Positions 1 through 6,700 of a DNA stretch of 64,000 nt are shown here, piece after piece; position 1 is the first letter of the stretch; each line of letters opens with the position of its first letter. The DNA is from a virus, in the IMG/VR virus record IMGVR_UViG_3300025646_000015, positions 1 through 64,000 of that record; one strand, written 5' to 3'. The position numbers and the translations under genes were made by a program. The notes under the pieces are model-generated. The model was not told the DNA's origin. It searched no databases and saw only the letters and a program-made list of their open reading frames with translations.

Positions 1-531
1 AATTTCTAATGCGCTTGGCTTAAGTGATACGTTTGGCAAACTAGCTAAATCTTTTAGCGCTTCCAATTGACTTGCTCGTACATATTCACGTGTTGGAAAC
101 CAAAAGCGAATTGTTGGAAAGATTTGGCAAATCCTTTTCCATGCTTTGATATATACAACATTAAATAAATCTCCGCTGTCATGAACTCGAAAAAGTTTTG
201 TGTTTATGTTTTTAAGAGTTTTGCGGGTTCCGTCTTTCTTGTAATACTTTTTAAAGATTGCGCTTGCCATTGCTTTGACAAAAGTTTCTCCTTTGTCATT
301 TCTTAAACTATCTACAACAAAATCTGCTTTTTTCTGCAATGCATTCTTAGTGCCAGGAAATTGATAAAATCCTTTGCAGGCATAACAACTTGAACAAATA
401 AGTTTATCTAAATTATCTTTTGCTTTAGCTAAAAGAATTTTAGCCGCAGGACAAAATTTTAAGGCGGGAAGGTTAAAGCCAACGCAAGGCATCTTGCTTG
501 GTTCCGATAATAGTGTTGGTGTGTCGTTCAT
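1..531 (-). CDS. gp88-like phage protein, C-terminus missing
   Basis: The first 177 codons are present; the C-terminus lies off the window. A cysteine cluster (C27, C46, C49, C52) around the motif CSSCYACKGFY, followed by a motif RVHDSGDLFN and a region reading RFWFPTREYVRAS, resembles the phage 'gene product 88' family, whose function is unknown; the cysteines suggest metal or Fe-S binding. The ATG lies six bases after a -10 box, so the message is probably leaderless. Family assignment is from memory of the motif and moderately sure. Confidence 0.6.
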   Translation of the reverse strand, partial: MNDTPTLLSEPSKMPCVGFNLPALKFCPAAKILLAKAKDNLDKLICSSCYACKGFYQFPGTKNALQKKADFVVDSLRNDKGETFVKAMASAIFKKYYKKDGTRKTLKNINTKLFRVHDSGDLFNVVYIKAWKRICQIFPTIRFWFPTREYVRASQLEALKDLASLPNVSLKPSALEI

Positions 532-537
532 AACCTT

Positions 538-566
538 ACATAACCATAAGATATAAATTAAGTCAA
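538..566 (-). promoter_or_regulatory. Sigma70-type promoter, leaderless geometry
   Basis: TTGACT, 17-base spacer, TTATGT; the ATG of the gp88-like gene begins six bases after the -10 box. Confidence 0.7.
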
Positions 567-573
567 ATTTTTT

Positions 574-756
574 TTAATCTTTTTTTAATGAATTTAAAAT
601 AGGTAAAATAGTTCTAGATTCATTTTTTTGTTTTGATTGAATAGTTTTGGCTAAAGCTAATGCCTGCGCTTCAGTTTTTACATTATCAATTAATTTATCA
701 AATATTCTAACATCTATCCAATTATCAAAATTTATATTTCTAATTATATGAATCAT
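574..756 (-). CDS. Small hypothetical protein
   Basis: A 60-residue protein of unknown function with a helical middle rich in Ala/Lys (KTEAQALALAKTIQSKQ). A strong Shine-Dalgarno AGGAGG lies just upstream of the ATG. It is the last gene of a three-gene unit with the two genes above it. No recognised domain. Confidence 0.65.
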   Translation of the reverse strand: MIHIIRNINFDNWIDVRIFDKLIDNVKTEAQALALAKTIQSKQKNESRTILPILNSLKKD

Positions 757-772
757 TTTATTTCCCTCCTAT

Positions 773-925
773 TTAATTTATTTCTGTTCTGCTTATAGTA
801 TAAGGAGAATGCTCTGTCAATCTATTTATTGATTCTTCTAATCCTCTTATTACAATTAGAATATATTCAAAGTTTCCTTGTATTCCCATTGGTTCGCCAT
901 TTTTAAGTATTTGAAACGTTTCCAT
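773..925 (-). CDS. Small hypothetical protein, 50 aa
   Basis: Reads METFQILKNGEPMG and ends YTISRTEIN. AGGAGG sits eight bases before the ATG, and the gene fits exactly between its neighbours in the unit that starts at 1125. Function unknown. Confidence 0.6.
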   Translation of the reverse strand: METFQILKNGEPMGIQGNFEYILIVIRGLEESINRLTEHSPYTISRTEIN

Positions 926-936
926 AATTTTTCCTC

Positions 937-1125
937 CTATTTTATGAATTCTAAATCTTCCTGCATGGTAACAACTTTTGTTACTTGTGCAATTTCAAAC
1001 TCTTCCCATGGATCAAATCTAAGAATTGCTTCATCCTTAGAAAGAGCTTGTATCTTTGTTGAGTATTCATTTTCTCCATCAGAGTAAATAACGAGATAAT
1101 TTTTAATGTCTTGTGTTGTTGTCAT
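937..1125 (-). CDS. Small hypothetical protein with beta-strand/KDEA motif
   Basis: A 62-residue protein. The pattern 'hydrophobic strand, then IQALSKDEAILRF' recurs in the proteins at 19690, 20852 and 21764 (AESRDEA, AETEEEA, AESQDEA), so it probably belongs to a small domain family amplified in this phage. The ATG follows a -10 box by five bases, so the mRNA is probably leaderless. Function unknown. Confidence 0.6.
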   Translation of the reverse strand: MTTTQDIKNYLVIYSDGENEYSTKIQALSKDEAILRFDPWEEFEIAQVTKVVTMQEDLEFIK

Positions 1126-1130
1126 AACCT

Positions 1131-1159
1131 ACATAACCATAGTAGTTAAACTAAGTCAA
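1131..1159 (-). promoter_or_regulatory. Sigma70-type promoter, leaderless geometry
   Basis: TTGACT, 17 bases, TTATGT, then five bases to the ATG. Drives the three-gene unit 1125-574. Confidence 0.7.
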
Positions 1160-1233
1160 ATAAAAATGGAAGTTTTTTTGATAACGGAGAAAACTTCTAA
1201 AACTCCGATGAACACCAACTAAGAAAACTTCTA

Positions 1234-1476
1234 CTAAATTCCGTACATCCTTTGGTACATATCAACATCCACACCATCTAATCCTCTAGGAATTCCTCTT
1301 TCCGAGTCTTCCATCAATCCATTTATAACGTCTCTAGCATTTTCTGCATCCATTGGCGCTAATTCATTTCTTGATTTAATTAGATTAACTTGTATTCCTT
1401 CTTTATTTATTATTACCTCTTCGTCTTCTTTTAATCTAAATTGTATATATTTAAGTGCTATATCTAAATCTTTCAT
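1234..1476 (-). CDS. Hypothetical protein, 80 aa
   Basis: Starts MKDLDIALKYIQFRLKEDEEV and ends YQRMYGI. TATAAT stands seven bases before the ATG but no good -35 box is visible, so it may have a weak promoter or be read from the gene above. Function unknown. Confidence 0.6.
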   Translation of the reverse strand: MKDLDIALKYIQFRLKEDEEVIINKEGIQVNLIKSRNELAPMDAENARDVINGLMEDSERGIPRGLDGVDVDMYQRMYGI

Positions 1477-1513
1477 ATTATTTATTATAATAAGATTATT
1501 TAGTTTATTCTAT

Positions 1514-1843
1514 TTAAAACTGCTGAATTATTACTCCGCCATTACTTAATCTAGGTAAAACTATTGTTTCATCTCTGAAGAAATCAAGAACCTCGTCATC
1601 ATCCTCAAATTCTTCATCCTCTAGTAAATGAGAATATTCTTGCTTTAATTCATTTAAATTAGAATACTCTGTGAAATCGCAACAAATTGAAATAACATCT
1701 AGCTCGATTTCTGATCCTGTGTCTGATTCTAACTCGGTTAGGAAATCAAATAAAGCGATCCTACCTTCTTCAGAGAAATTGCTTTCTCTATTCATTTCTG
1801 TAAATGCTCTTACGAAATCCCACTGTGATACTGTTTGGTACAT
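1514..1843 (-). CDS. Acidic hypothetical protein, 109 aa
   Basis: Very acidic (HLLEDEEFEDDDEVLDFF near residues 70-88), no known domain. The protein is leaderless by promoter geometry. Such acidic small proteins are common in phage early regions and are sometimes DNA mimics or inhibitors; nothing here proves that. Confidence 0.65.
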   Translation of the reverse strand: MYQTVSQWDFVRAFTEMNRESNFSEEGRIALFDFLTELESDTGSEIELDVISICCDFTEYSNLNELKQEYSHLLEDEEFEDDDEVLDFFRDETIVLPRLSNGGVIIQQF

Positions 1844-1849
1844 AATAAT

Positions 1850-1878
1850 AATATAGTTTAGTTGTTTAGTTACGTCAA
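1850..1878 (-). promoter_or_regulatory. Sigma70-type promoter, leaderless geometry
   Basis: TTGACG, 17 bases, TATATT, then six bases (ATTATT) to the ATG at 1843. Confidence 0.75.
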
Positions 1879-1881
1879 GAA

Positions 1882-2097
1882 TTATCTGCCATTATTGCAA
1901 ACCACCCTGCTTCCAAGGGTGACAAATGCCTGTTGTAGTTGAAAATTAAAACCTAATGCTTGTAAAGCATCGGCATCTTCTGAGGTTATAGTTTTACGAC
2001 CTGTCAATCTTTGGATTGCATCTTTATGCTCTGATACAATGTAGAAGTGAGTTGTGCCGTAGTTGGTTTTTTCTTTGTAGAATATTGTTTTGTTCAT
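1882..2097 (-). CDS. Hypothetical protein, 71 aa
   Basis: Starts MNKTIFYKEKTNYG; strand-rich N-terminus, then a helix (TSEDADALQALGF). Own leaderless promoter. Function unknown. Confidence 0.65.
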   Translation of the reverse strand: MNKTIFYKEKTNYGTTHFYIVSEHKDAIQRLTGRKTITSEDADALQALGFNFQLQQAFVTLGSRVVCNNGR

Positions 2098-2103
2098 AAT
2101 ACT

Positions 2104-2132
2104 AATAAAGCAAAATTTAATGTGTGAGTCAA
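2104..2132 (-). promoter_or_regulatory. Sigma70-type promoter, leaderless geometry
   Basis: TTGACT, 17 bases ending TGC (extended -10), TTTATT, then six bases to the ATG at 2097. It overlaps the stop codon of the upstream gene. Confidence 0.75.
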
Positions 2133-2353
2133 ATTAATTTTAATTTTTTTTTATCCTGCACAAAATACTGAGTAACCTTGCTTGGAAAATTTTCAAGAGC
2201 CATCAATCTCACTCCTTCGTTCTTGTAGATGCTCCACTCTGCTTGATCGTTGCTACCATAGTCTGCCCAACTATGTTCCTCATTGCCAACTAGCAAAAGA
2301 AAAGCATTTCTTGAAATTTCTACGGAATTATTAAAATTTGGTTCAATGTTCAT
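2129..2353 (-). CDS. Hypothetical protein, 74 aa
   Basis: Starts MNIEPNFNNSVEISRNAFLLL and contains WSIYKNEGVRLMALENF. Unknown function; own promoter with leaderless spacing. Confidence 0.65.
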   Translation of the reverse strand: MNIEPNFNNSVEISRNAFLLLVGNEEHSWADYGSNDQAEWSIYKNEGVRLMALENFPSKVTQYFVQDKKKLKLI

Positions 2354-2359
2354 AATAGT

Positions 2360-2388
2360 AATAAAGCATATAGTTTAATCGGCGTCAA
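2360..2388 (-). promoter_or_regulatory. Sigma70-type promoter, leaderless geometry
   Basis: TTGACG, 17 bases ending TGC, TTTATT, then six bases to the ATG at 2353. Confidence 0.75.
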
Positions 2389-2414
2389 ATAAAGTTTTAA
2401 TTTTTTTAAAGGCG

Positions 2415-2531
2415 TGCCATACGTGGCAGGAGTCGAACCTGCAAGAGGATAGTTGGCTCTGCAAAGCTCACCTCTCTTATCTCCCCTCAATTGCAGTTAA
2501 GGCAGAACACGTTGGCATATATTAAAGAACT
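2415..2531 (-). ncRNA. tRNA-like small RNA with its own promoter
   Basis: A perfect T-arm (stem GCAGG/CCTGC, loop TTCGACT) is followed by CACGTATGGCA, which pairs with TGCCAACGTG at the 5' side (TGCCA/TGGCA plus CGTG/CACG, one mismatch region). The middle forms an AAGAG/CTCTT-type helix enclosing a small hairpin with TTGCAG in the loop, but no standard D-arm or seven-base anticodon loop can be drawn; a Cys (GCA) anticodon is only a guess. A promoter 17-bp spaced directly upstream supports real transcription. Could be a degenerate tRNA or a tRNA mimic. Confidence 0.5.
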
Positions 2532-2537
2532 AAGATC

Positions 2538-2566
2538 AATAAACCATATAGTTTATTTGATGTCAA
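2538..2566 (-). promoter_or_regulatory. Promoter of the tRNA-like RNA
   Basis: TTGACA, 17 bases ending TGG, TTTATT. No start codon follows closely; the tRNA-like RNA does. It overlaps the 3' end of the gene at 2553. Confidence 0.65.
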
Positions 2567-2789
2567 ATAGTTTTTTCTTTTTTTCTAAATATTCTTCTCT
2601 TGATATTTTCCCACTAGCTAAAGCCATTTCATAACTTAATCTATTTAATTCAATTTCGATCACTAGCATCTTTCCTTCGTGATCTGGAGAAGGATTTATC
2701 ATCTCCAATACTCCATATGATTTAAATTCGTTGTATCTATTTATGAGATATTTCAATCTCTCCCTTGGTGTTATTTCTTCAATCTTCAT
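2553..2789 (-). CDS. Hypothetical protein, 78 aa
   Basis: Basic, helical protein (MKIEEITPRERLKYLINRYNEF; C-terminal KISREEYLEKKKKLFDIK). Its 5' leader appears to be about 100 bases long if the weak promoter at 2894-2922 is used. Function unknown. Confidence 0.6.
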   Translation of the reverse strand: MKIEEITPRERLKYLINRYNEFKSYGVLEMINPSPDHEGKMLVIEIELNRLSYEMALASGKISREEYLEKKKKLFDIK

Positions 2790-2893
2790 ACCTATACAAA
2801 GGGAGTGAATTCTTATTTTTCCGTATTATTTTATAAAAAAATGAAATAATTTTAATAGTGCCCGCTTACCCGCCCGATACCAACCTGTTATGT

Positions 2894-2922
2894 ACTAGAC
2901 TATTTTAACCAAAGGGTATCAA
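2894..2922 (-). promoter_or_regulatory. Possible promoter for the gene at 2789
   Basis: TTGATA, 17 bases, TCTAGT. The predicted leader contains a GC-rich stretch (GGGCGGGTAAGCGGGC) that stands out in this AT-rich DNA. Weaker match than the others. Confidence 0.35.
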
Positions 2923-2979
2923 GTTTTATTTATACAATTTATTACGATTTGTGAAATTTTATTTAGTGTAAATACATTT

Positions 2980-3231
2980 GTGAGGTTATTAATTATTTTA
3001 TTTATTTTTATTTGCTCTTGTAATAATTCAAATAAATTAAAACCTAGCGATACTTTATTTAAAGAAGAAGATAAAAATTGGGAGAAGTTGTATGCTATTG
3101 AATTAGAACGCGCTTTATTTCATGAAGATGATATTGCCTTCTATTTCTTTTGGCCATATTACCTGCGTGAGCGTTATTTAAATAGAAACAAAAAAACCCC
3201 CCTCCCGAAGGAGGGGGGGTACCAACATTAA
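2980..3231 (+). CDS. Small lipoprotein candidate
   Basis: GTG start, 83 residues. The N-terminus LLIILFIFICSC is a signal peptide with a lipobox-like end (Cys about residue 13), so a membrane-anchored lipoprotein is likely. It lies on the strand opposite to its neighbours. Its last 15 codons run through the inverse of the terminator that serves the gene at 3241, so the extreme C-terminus is a compromise sequence. Could be an Rz1-like or receptor-masking lipoprotein; not shown. Confidence 0.45.
   Translation: MRLLIILFIFICSCNNSNKLKPSDTLFKEEDKNWEKLYAIELERALFHEDDIAFYFFWPYYLRERYLNRNKKTPLPKEGGYQH
3187..3218 (-). terminator. Rho-independent terminator
   Basis: On the minus strand a nine-pair stem (GGAGGGGGG-type arms, tetraloop CGAA in reverse sense) is followed by TTTTTTTGTTT. 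It ends transcription of the DUF932 gene. Confidence 0.8.
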
Positions 3232-3240
3232 CCAAACAAA

Positions 3241-4092
3241 TTAGTTTAAATTAACCAACTCACTCCAAACTCTGTGCATTAAGTTGGAGTCTTGTCCCAT
3301 AGTTAAAGAAGTTAATCTATTCTCTGAAGAACTAGAACCATCGGTTGAGCGAAATGTCTTACCATGATTTTGATATTCAGTAATGCCATTGAGCAAATCC
3401 CAAGCAGTCTCACCTCTGTTGCCCATACCATTGGTGAAGCGCTGAAGAACATCTTCTCTAGTCTTCTCTGCTTGCTTGGTTTCACCTGCGAATAAGCGAT
3501 TTATAGTTTCCTTGGCTTGAGACCTAGAAACCTTAGTGTCTGCTAAACTATAAATAATTTGTTTAGTTTCTTCGTAGGTTGCTTTAATGTTTTCAATCTC
3601 ACTAGCAATATAAGAATCTAATTTAGATTCCATTTGGGAAGAATGTTTAACCTTTACACTAGATTGAACATCTTTAGCTACCATTCCATTGGTGCAAACC
3701 AATCTTTCTAACATTTTGTTTAAAGTATTCTGAATAGAACCATCGAATGATGTCCAAAAATAAATCAATTCATCCATAGTGTCGCCAACTTTAGGATCAA
3801 TCTCAATAGCATTTTCCTTGCGTAAGGTAAGATACATTCTACGACCACCTTTGGTGAAACCTGCCGTGTCAAACTTCATATCCAACTCTTCGCGAAGATT
3901 ATTTACATAACTAAATGCTTTCGCAGGTTGCATTAATTTATATGTTTTGTTTACAATAGCGACAGGATTATCGTTGCCATCGAATACTCCACGATAGGTT
4001 GGGAAATCATGAATTGGACGAAGAGAGTAATCATTCTCTGCTCCGATTGCGGTTAATACTTCACTTACTGATTCACAACTTGATACGTTCAT
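3241..4092 (-). CDS. DUF932 (phage/plasmid-like TIGR03299) protein
   Basis: A 283-residue protein. The conserved core RLVCTNGM, an N-terminal TYRGVFDGND...VAIVNKTYKLMQP block and GETAWDLLNGITEYQNHGKT near the C-terminus are typical of DUF932, common on phages and plasmids; function unknown. An upstream in-frame ATG at 4122 exists, but the ATG at 4092 has AAAGGAATAAAA just before it and is preferred. A terminator follows. Confidence 0.8.
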   Translation of the reverse strand: MNVSSCESVSEVLTAIGAENDYSLRPIHDFPTYRGVFDGNDNPVAIVNKTYKLMQPAKAFSYVNNLREELDMKFDTAGFTKGGRRMYLTLRKENAIEIDPKVGDTMDELIYFWTSFDGSIQNTLNKMLERLVCTNGMVAKDVQSSVKVKHSSQMESKLDSYIASEIENIKATYEETKQIIYSLADTKVSRSQAKETINRLFAGETKQAEKTREDVLQRFTNGMGNRGETAWDLLNGITEYQNHGKTFRSTDGSSSSENRLTSLTMGQDSNLMHRVWSELVNLN

Positions 4093-4135
4093 TTTTATTC
4101 CTTTTGTTTGAGGGTTAATCATAATCTATACCAAT

Positions 4136-4164
4136 ACCTTAATCAGATAACTAAGTGAAGTCAA
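4136..4164 (-). promoter_or_regulatory. Sigma70-type promoter with short leader
   Basis: TTGACT, 17 bases, TAAGGT. Transcription would begin near 4129, leaving a leader of about 36 bases that holds the AAAGGA ribosome site of the DUF932 gene. Confidence 0.65.
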
Positions 4165-4176
4165 ATTTTTTTTTAA

Positions 4177-4506
4177 TTAATTTAATTCGGGATCAATATC
4201 TCCCTGTAGTTTATATAGTATATCGTGCTTTAACATTTCATTCTCTTCTCTCAACTCTAGTACCGCCTGTCCCATGCCACCTAATGTAGCGCCAATTAAT
4301 TCAGTTAAAGTAATCGCCAACTGATCGTCTTCTATTTGATCTAATAAATTAATAATAGTATTTGTAACTACTCCAACAAATCTAGCCACTTCTTCATGAC
4401 TTTTGCTTTTTAAATTCTTTGAGTGAAAATCAACAGATTCATCTAATTTTTTATAAAATTCAAGTATTTCATCAGGCTCATCTGATTCTTCATTATCGAA
4501 GTACAT
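4177..4506 (-). CDS. Acidic helical hypothetical protein, 109 aa
   Basis: Starts MYFDNEESDEPDEILEFYKKL. Long helices, including VTNTIINLLDQIEDDQLAITL and a C-terminal LELREENEMLKHDILYKL likely coiled coil. Its ATG overlaps the stop of the gene above by one base, so the two are translationally coupled. Function unknown. Confidence 0.65.
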   Translation of the reverse strand: MYFDNEESDEPDEILEFYKKLDESVDFHSKNLKSKSHEEVARFVGVVTNTIINLLDQIEDDQLAITLTELIGATLGGMGQAVLELREENEMLKHDILYKLQGDIDPELN

Positions 4507-4754
4507 TATCTAAGTTTATATAATTCTTTATCTATTTCTATTATAGTCTTATTTATCTCAGAAATCAACTTCTTTGATCCTTTTATTTTATTTGCTTCGT
4601 CCAATGCTTTCTTTTGATCTATTCTTTTATCTAATAATTCATTTATTTCACCCAATCGAGTTTTATACTCGACGGGTTCGGGGTAATCATTTTTGCTTCT
4701 TCTTTTTTTCTTGGGCATTCCCCACGCTGAAAAATTTTCTTCTCCGAAATTCAT
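4506..4754 (-). CDS. Small basic/coiled-coil hypothetical protein
   Basis: 82 residues; a basic patch GMPKKKRRSKN near residues 12-22 then an alternating Lys/Glu helical region. Middle gene of a three-gene unit (5036-4177). Function unknown. Confidence 0.6.
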   Translation of the reverse strand: MNFGEENFSAWGMPKKKRRSKNDYPEPVEYKTRLGEINELLDKRIDQKKALDEANKIKGSKKLISEINKTIIEIDKELYKLR

Positions 4755-4757
4755 ATT

Positions 4758-5036
4758 TTAACCCTCCATTAACATATTTACAAATTCTTGCATATTTTCA
4801 CAATCTTCGCTATAATATGTATTTACACTATTTTCCATTAATTCTATTTCTTCGTAAATATCTTGTTCATTATAATCAAGAACACAATCTACTTCGTTGT
4901 CAAAATTTTCTGTTTCAACAAAGTTGTCAAAACCTATTTTATCTAAATATAAATCTATATAGTTTTCGGGGGCAGGAGTTTTGCCGTTGATGTTGATCCA
5001 TGATGCCATTGCTTTGATTGCTGTAATATTATTCAT
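4758..5036 (-). CDS. Acidic hypothetical protein, 92 aa
   Basis: Starts MNNITAIKAMASWININGKTPAP; the rest is Asp/Glu/Asn-rich. First gene of a three-gene unit driven from 5078-5106 with about a 35-base leader. Function unknown. Confidence 0.6.
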   Translation of the reverse strand: MNNITAIKAMASWININGKTPAPENYIDLYLDKIGFDNFVETENFDNEVDCVLDYNEQDIYEEIELMENSVNTYYSEDCENMQEFVNMLMEG

Positions 5037-5077
5037 AATGTATTAAGGTAATGTGGTTGATAATAAGAATATAACTA

Positions 5078-5106
5078 AAATTATAAGTAAAAGTACCATA
5101 AGTCAA
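5078..5106 (-). promoter_or_regulatory. Sigma70-type promoter
   Basis: TTGACT, 17 bases, TAATTT; the leader to the ATG at 5036 is about 35 bases. Confidence 0.65.
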
Positions 5107-5108
5107 AT

Positions 5109-5498
5109 TTAAAATGAAAAAACTTTTCTACCATCTAAAAGAACTGCATCAGCACTATGAACTGAACTACCACTCTCTTTCTCGTAGAAGAATTCGTTTT
5201 TATATGGGTTGTATGTAACTTCTGTTCCAAAGTTCTCGTTTAATATAGTATTAAACAACTCACTTATGTATCCTTTAATAAAAGCATGAACATTCTTTCT
5301 CCTTTCTTTAATTACTTTTTCCCTGCCCGCTTGATTTACAATAAATTCGCAATCAAATAATTTAATTAGATTAGTGTGAGCTTTAACTAATCCATCCTGC
5401 TGAACACTCCAACATTGTTTATGTAGATTACGATAAACTTTAATTGGTTTATTTGGATTAATTTTATATCTTGGGTCGTTAGCTTTTGTTGATTTCAT
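5109..5498 (-). CDS. Hypothetical protein, 129 aa
   Basis: Contains VYRNLHKQCWSVQQDGLVKAHTN near residues 19-41, a segment typical of a conserved phage/plasmid family of unknown function. An ATG at 5528 exists, but it would lie inside the -35 box; promoter geometry (TTGACA, 17, AATAGT, six bases) points to the ATG at 5498. Confidence 0.65.
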   Translation of the reverse strand: MKSTKANDPRYKINPNKPIKVYRNLHKQCWSVQQDGLVKAHTNLIKLFDCEFIVNQAGREKVIKERRKNVHAFIKGYISELFNTILNENFGTEVTYNPYKNEFFYEKESGSSVHSADAVLLDGRKVFSF

Positions 5499-5504
5499 AT
5501 ACCA

Positions 5505-5533
5505 ACTATTACATAGGTAGTGATTCATGTCAA
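5505..5533 (-). promoter_or_regulatory. Sigma70-type promoter, leaderless geometry
   Basis: TTGACA, 17 bases, AATAGT, then six bases to the ATG at 5498. Confidence 0.6.
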
Positions 5534-5542
5534 ATAAAATAC

Positions 5543-5586
5543 AAAAAAAATCCTCCCCCGAGCCAAAAGGAAGAACTCAGAGGAGG
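5543..5586 (-). terminator. Rho-independent terminator of the ncRNA
   Basis: An 11-pair stem, CCTCCTCTGAG with CTCGGGGGAGG (some G-U pairs), followed by ATTTTTTTTG. Confidence 0.8.
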
Positions 5587-5926
5587 AAGGAGGGGATAAA
5601 CCACGGAATAAAATAGATGTGGGGAGGGACTACTGAATACCCTCAACTTTTGGCGTGAACATCAGTTCAATGTGTAACCTACTCGCACTACACTTGGATT
5701 GGACATCCTACCTCAGACATTTGTCCATCAGCACTCCACCATAGAGAAGCATATACCTTATCTCGAACACGAAGAGACATTCGGGTCACCCACAGGAAGG
5801 ATTATAAGCCCTTCCAAATTGGATGGAGCAAGTCGGCGCCCGATACTCAGTTGCCAACTTATTTGCTCCAAATTAAAATGTTAAAGATCAATTTATTTGA
5901 TTTGATTGAGTTTGTTTCTCAATTAT
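5543..5926 (-). ncRNA. Structured non-coding RNA of about 384 nt, family not recognised
   Basis: The stretch has no supportable gene but has a perfect consensus promoter and ends in a strong terminator. It is clearly GC-richer than its surroundings. Helices visible on the minus strand: TGGAGCAA/TTGCTCCA (5824-5870) enclosing GTTGGC/GCCGAC; GGAAGG/CCTTCC; GGACA/TGTCC; TGAAC/GTTCA. Near the 5' end, 5879-5889 reads GATCTTTAACA, resembling the boxA antitermination element of rRNA leaders. The conserved cores of RNase P RNA, tmRNA, 6S RNA and group I introns were looked for and not seen. Confidence 0.7.
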
Positions 5927-5932
5927 TTATCT

Positions 5933-5961
5933 ATTATATACTATTATTTAATATTTGTCAA
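5933..5961 (-). promoter_or_regulatory. Perfect consensus sigma70 promoter of the ncRNA
   Basis: TTGACA, 17 bases, TATAAT: the only promoter in the window with a perfect match to both hexamers. Start predicted near 5926. It overlaps the end of the lipoprotein gene at 5944. Confidence 0.85.
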
Positions 5962-6162
5962 ATTATTTTTTGAAATATTTTGTTGTTTATTAAATTGATT
6001 TAAATTTGGATCATGGCAAACATAACAGATTCCATGTCCTGCTTCGGGACAACTATGATCTTTATATTTAACATGAGATAATATCGGGCACTCTTTATTT
6101 ATATAATTATTTTTAGTACATCCTATATTAAATAGAATAATTAATATTAAAACACATCGCAC
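5944..6162 (-). CDS. Small cysteine-rich lipoprotein candidate
   Basis: 72 residues. The N-terminus MRCVLILIILFNIGC is a short signal with a lipobox ending at Cys15. The mature part has Cys24, Cys38, Cys46, Cys49 in a pattern GICYVCHDPN that could bind metal. It overlaps the end of the gene at 6147 by 16 bases and carries the ncRNA promoter in its 3' end. Function unknown. Confidence 0.55.
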   Translation of the reverse strand: MRCVLILIILFNIGCTKNNYINKECPILSHVKYKDHSCPEAGHGICYVCHDPNLNQFNKQQNISKNNLTNIK

Positions 6163-6308
6163 TCTACCGACTCCTCTTCTAATTTTTGTAAATCATATAT
6201 TAAATCGCCTAATGCTTCTAACGCAGATTGAATATCATTTTCTGCCCATTTAATATTTTGTTCGTAAGTATTTTTGATTTCCGCTAATAGTTCTTTATTT
6301 TCTTTCAT
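6147..6308 (-). CDS. Small acidic helical protein, 53 aa
   Basis: Starts MKENKELLAEIKNTYEQN, ends EESVECDVF; helical and acidic. Found because a promoter (TTGACA, 17, TATTGT) stands six bases before its ATG. Function unknown. Confidence 0.6.
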   Translation of the reverse strand: MKENKELLAEIKNTYEQNIKWAENDIQSALEALGDLIYDLQKLEEESVECDVF

Positions 6309-6314
6309 ACCACA

Positions 6315-6343
6315 ACAATACTAGAATAAGTTAGATATGTCAA
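6315..6343 (-). promoter_or_regulatory. Sigma70-type promoter, leaderless geometry
   Basis: TTGACA, 17 bases, TATTGT, then six bases to the ATG at 6308. Confidence 0.75.
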
Positions 6344-6397
6344 ATCTTTTTAAAATTATTTTAAAATTAATTAAATTATTTTAAATTCTGCTAGATG

Positions 6398-6571
6398 TTA
6401 TAAAAATTTATACAATTTATTTAATTCAGTAATTCCTATATATTTGGCGAAGTACGCACAAAACTCTGCAACTTGTGCGGGATTCCATTCTTCTTTCTCT
6501 ATTGTTTCTCCTACCTCAAGATAGTGTCCGTCTCGCCACATCTCTGTTAATAATACATTTTCTGTTTTCAT
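6398..6571 (-). CDS. Small hypothetical protein, 57 aa
   Basis: Starts MKTENVLLTEMWRDGHYLEVG and ends NKLYKFL. Lies downstream of the tRNA-Met gene and is probably read in the same transcript. No clear Shine-Dalgarno site. Function unknown. Confidence 0.5.
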   Translation of the reverse strand: MKTENVLLTEMWRDGHYLEVGETIEKEEWNPAQVAEFCAYFAKYIGITELNKLYKFL

Positions 6572-6620
6572 TACTTATTTATTTAGTTTATTTTTGTTTT
6601 CTATTTATTTAATTTAATAG

Positions 6621-6694
6621 TGGGTTCTGAGAGGCTTGAACTCTCGACCTGCCGATTATGAGTCGGATGCTCTAACCAACTGAGCTAAGAACCC
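6621..6694 (-). tRNA. tRNA with CAT anticodon (elongator Met or Ile2)
   Basis: Full cloverleaf: acceptor GGGTTCT/AGAACCC, D-arm with GCTC...GAGC and loop AGTTGGTTA, anticodon stem CCGA/TCGG with loop CTCATAA, T-arm GAGAG/CTCTC with loop TTCAAGC. The paired G1-C72 argues against initiator tRNA. CCA is not encoded. Confidence 0.9.
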
Positions 6695-6700
6695 CTTTAT

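Noticed and set aside
878-1087. Plus-strand open frame of 69 codons
   Set aside because: Antisense to two small minus-strand genes with strong ribosome sites or promoter.
2820-2979. GC-rich run in the 5' leader region as a separate small RNA
   Set aside because: No convincing helix or terminator; treated as leader of the gene at 2789.
4574-4990. Plus-strand open frame of 138 codons
   Set aside because: Antisense of three coupled minus-strand genes; Phe/Leu/Tyr-rich shadow composition.
5699-5884. Plus-strand open frame of 61 codons
   Set aside because: It is the reverse of the structured RNA; composition and position fit the RNA, not a protein.
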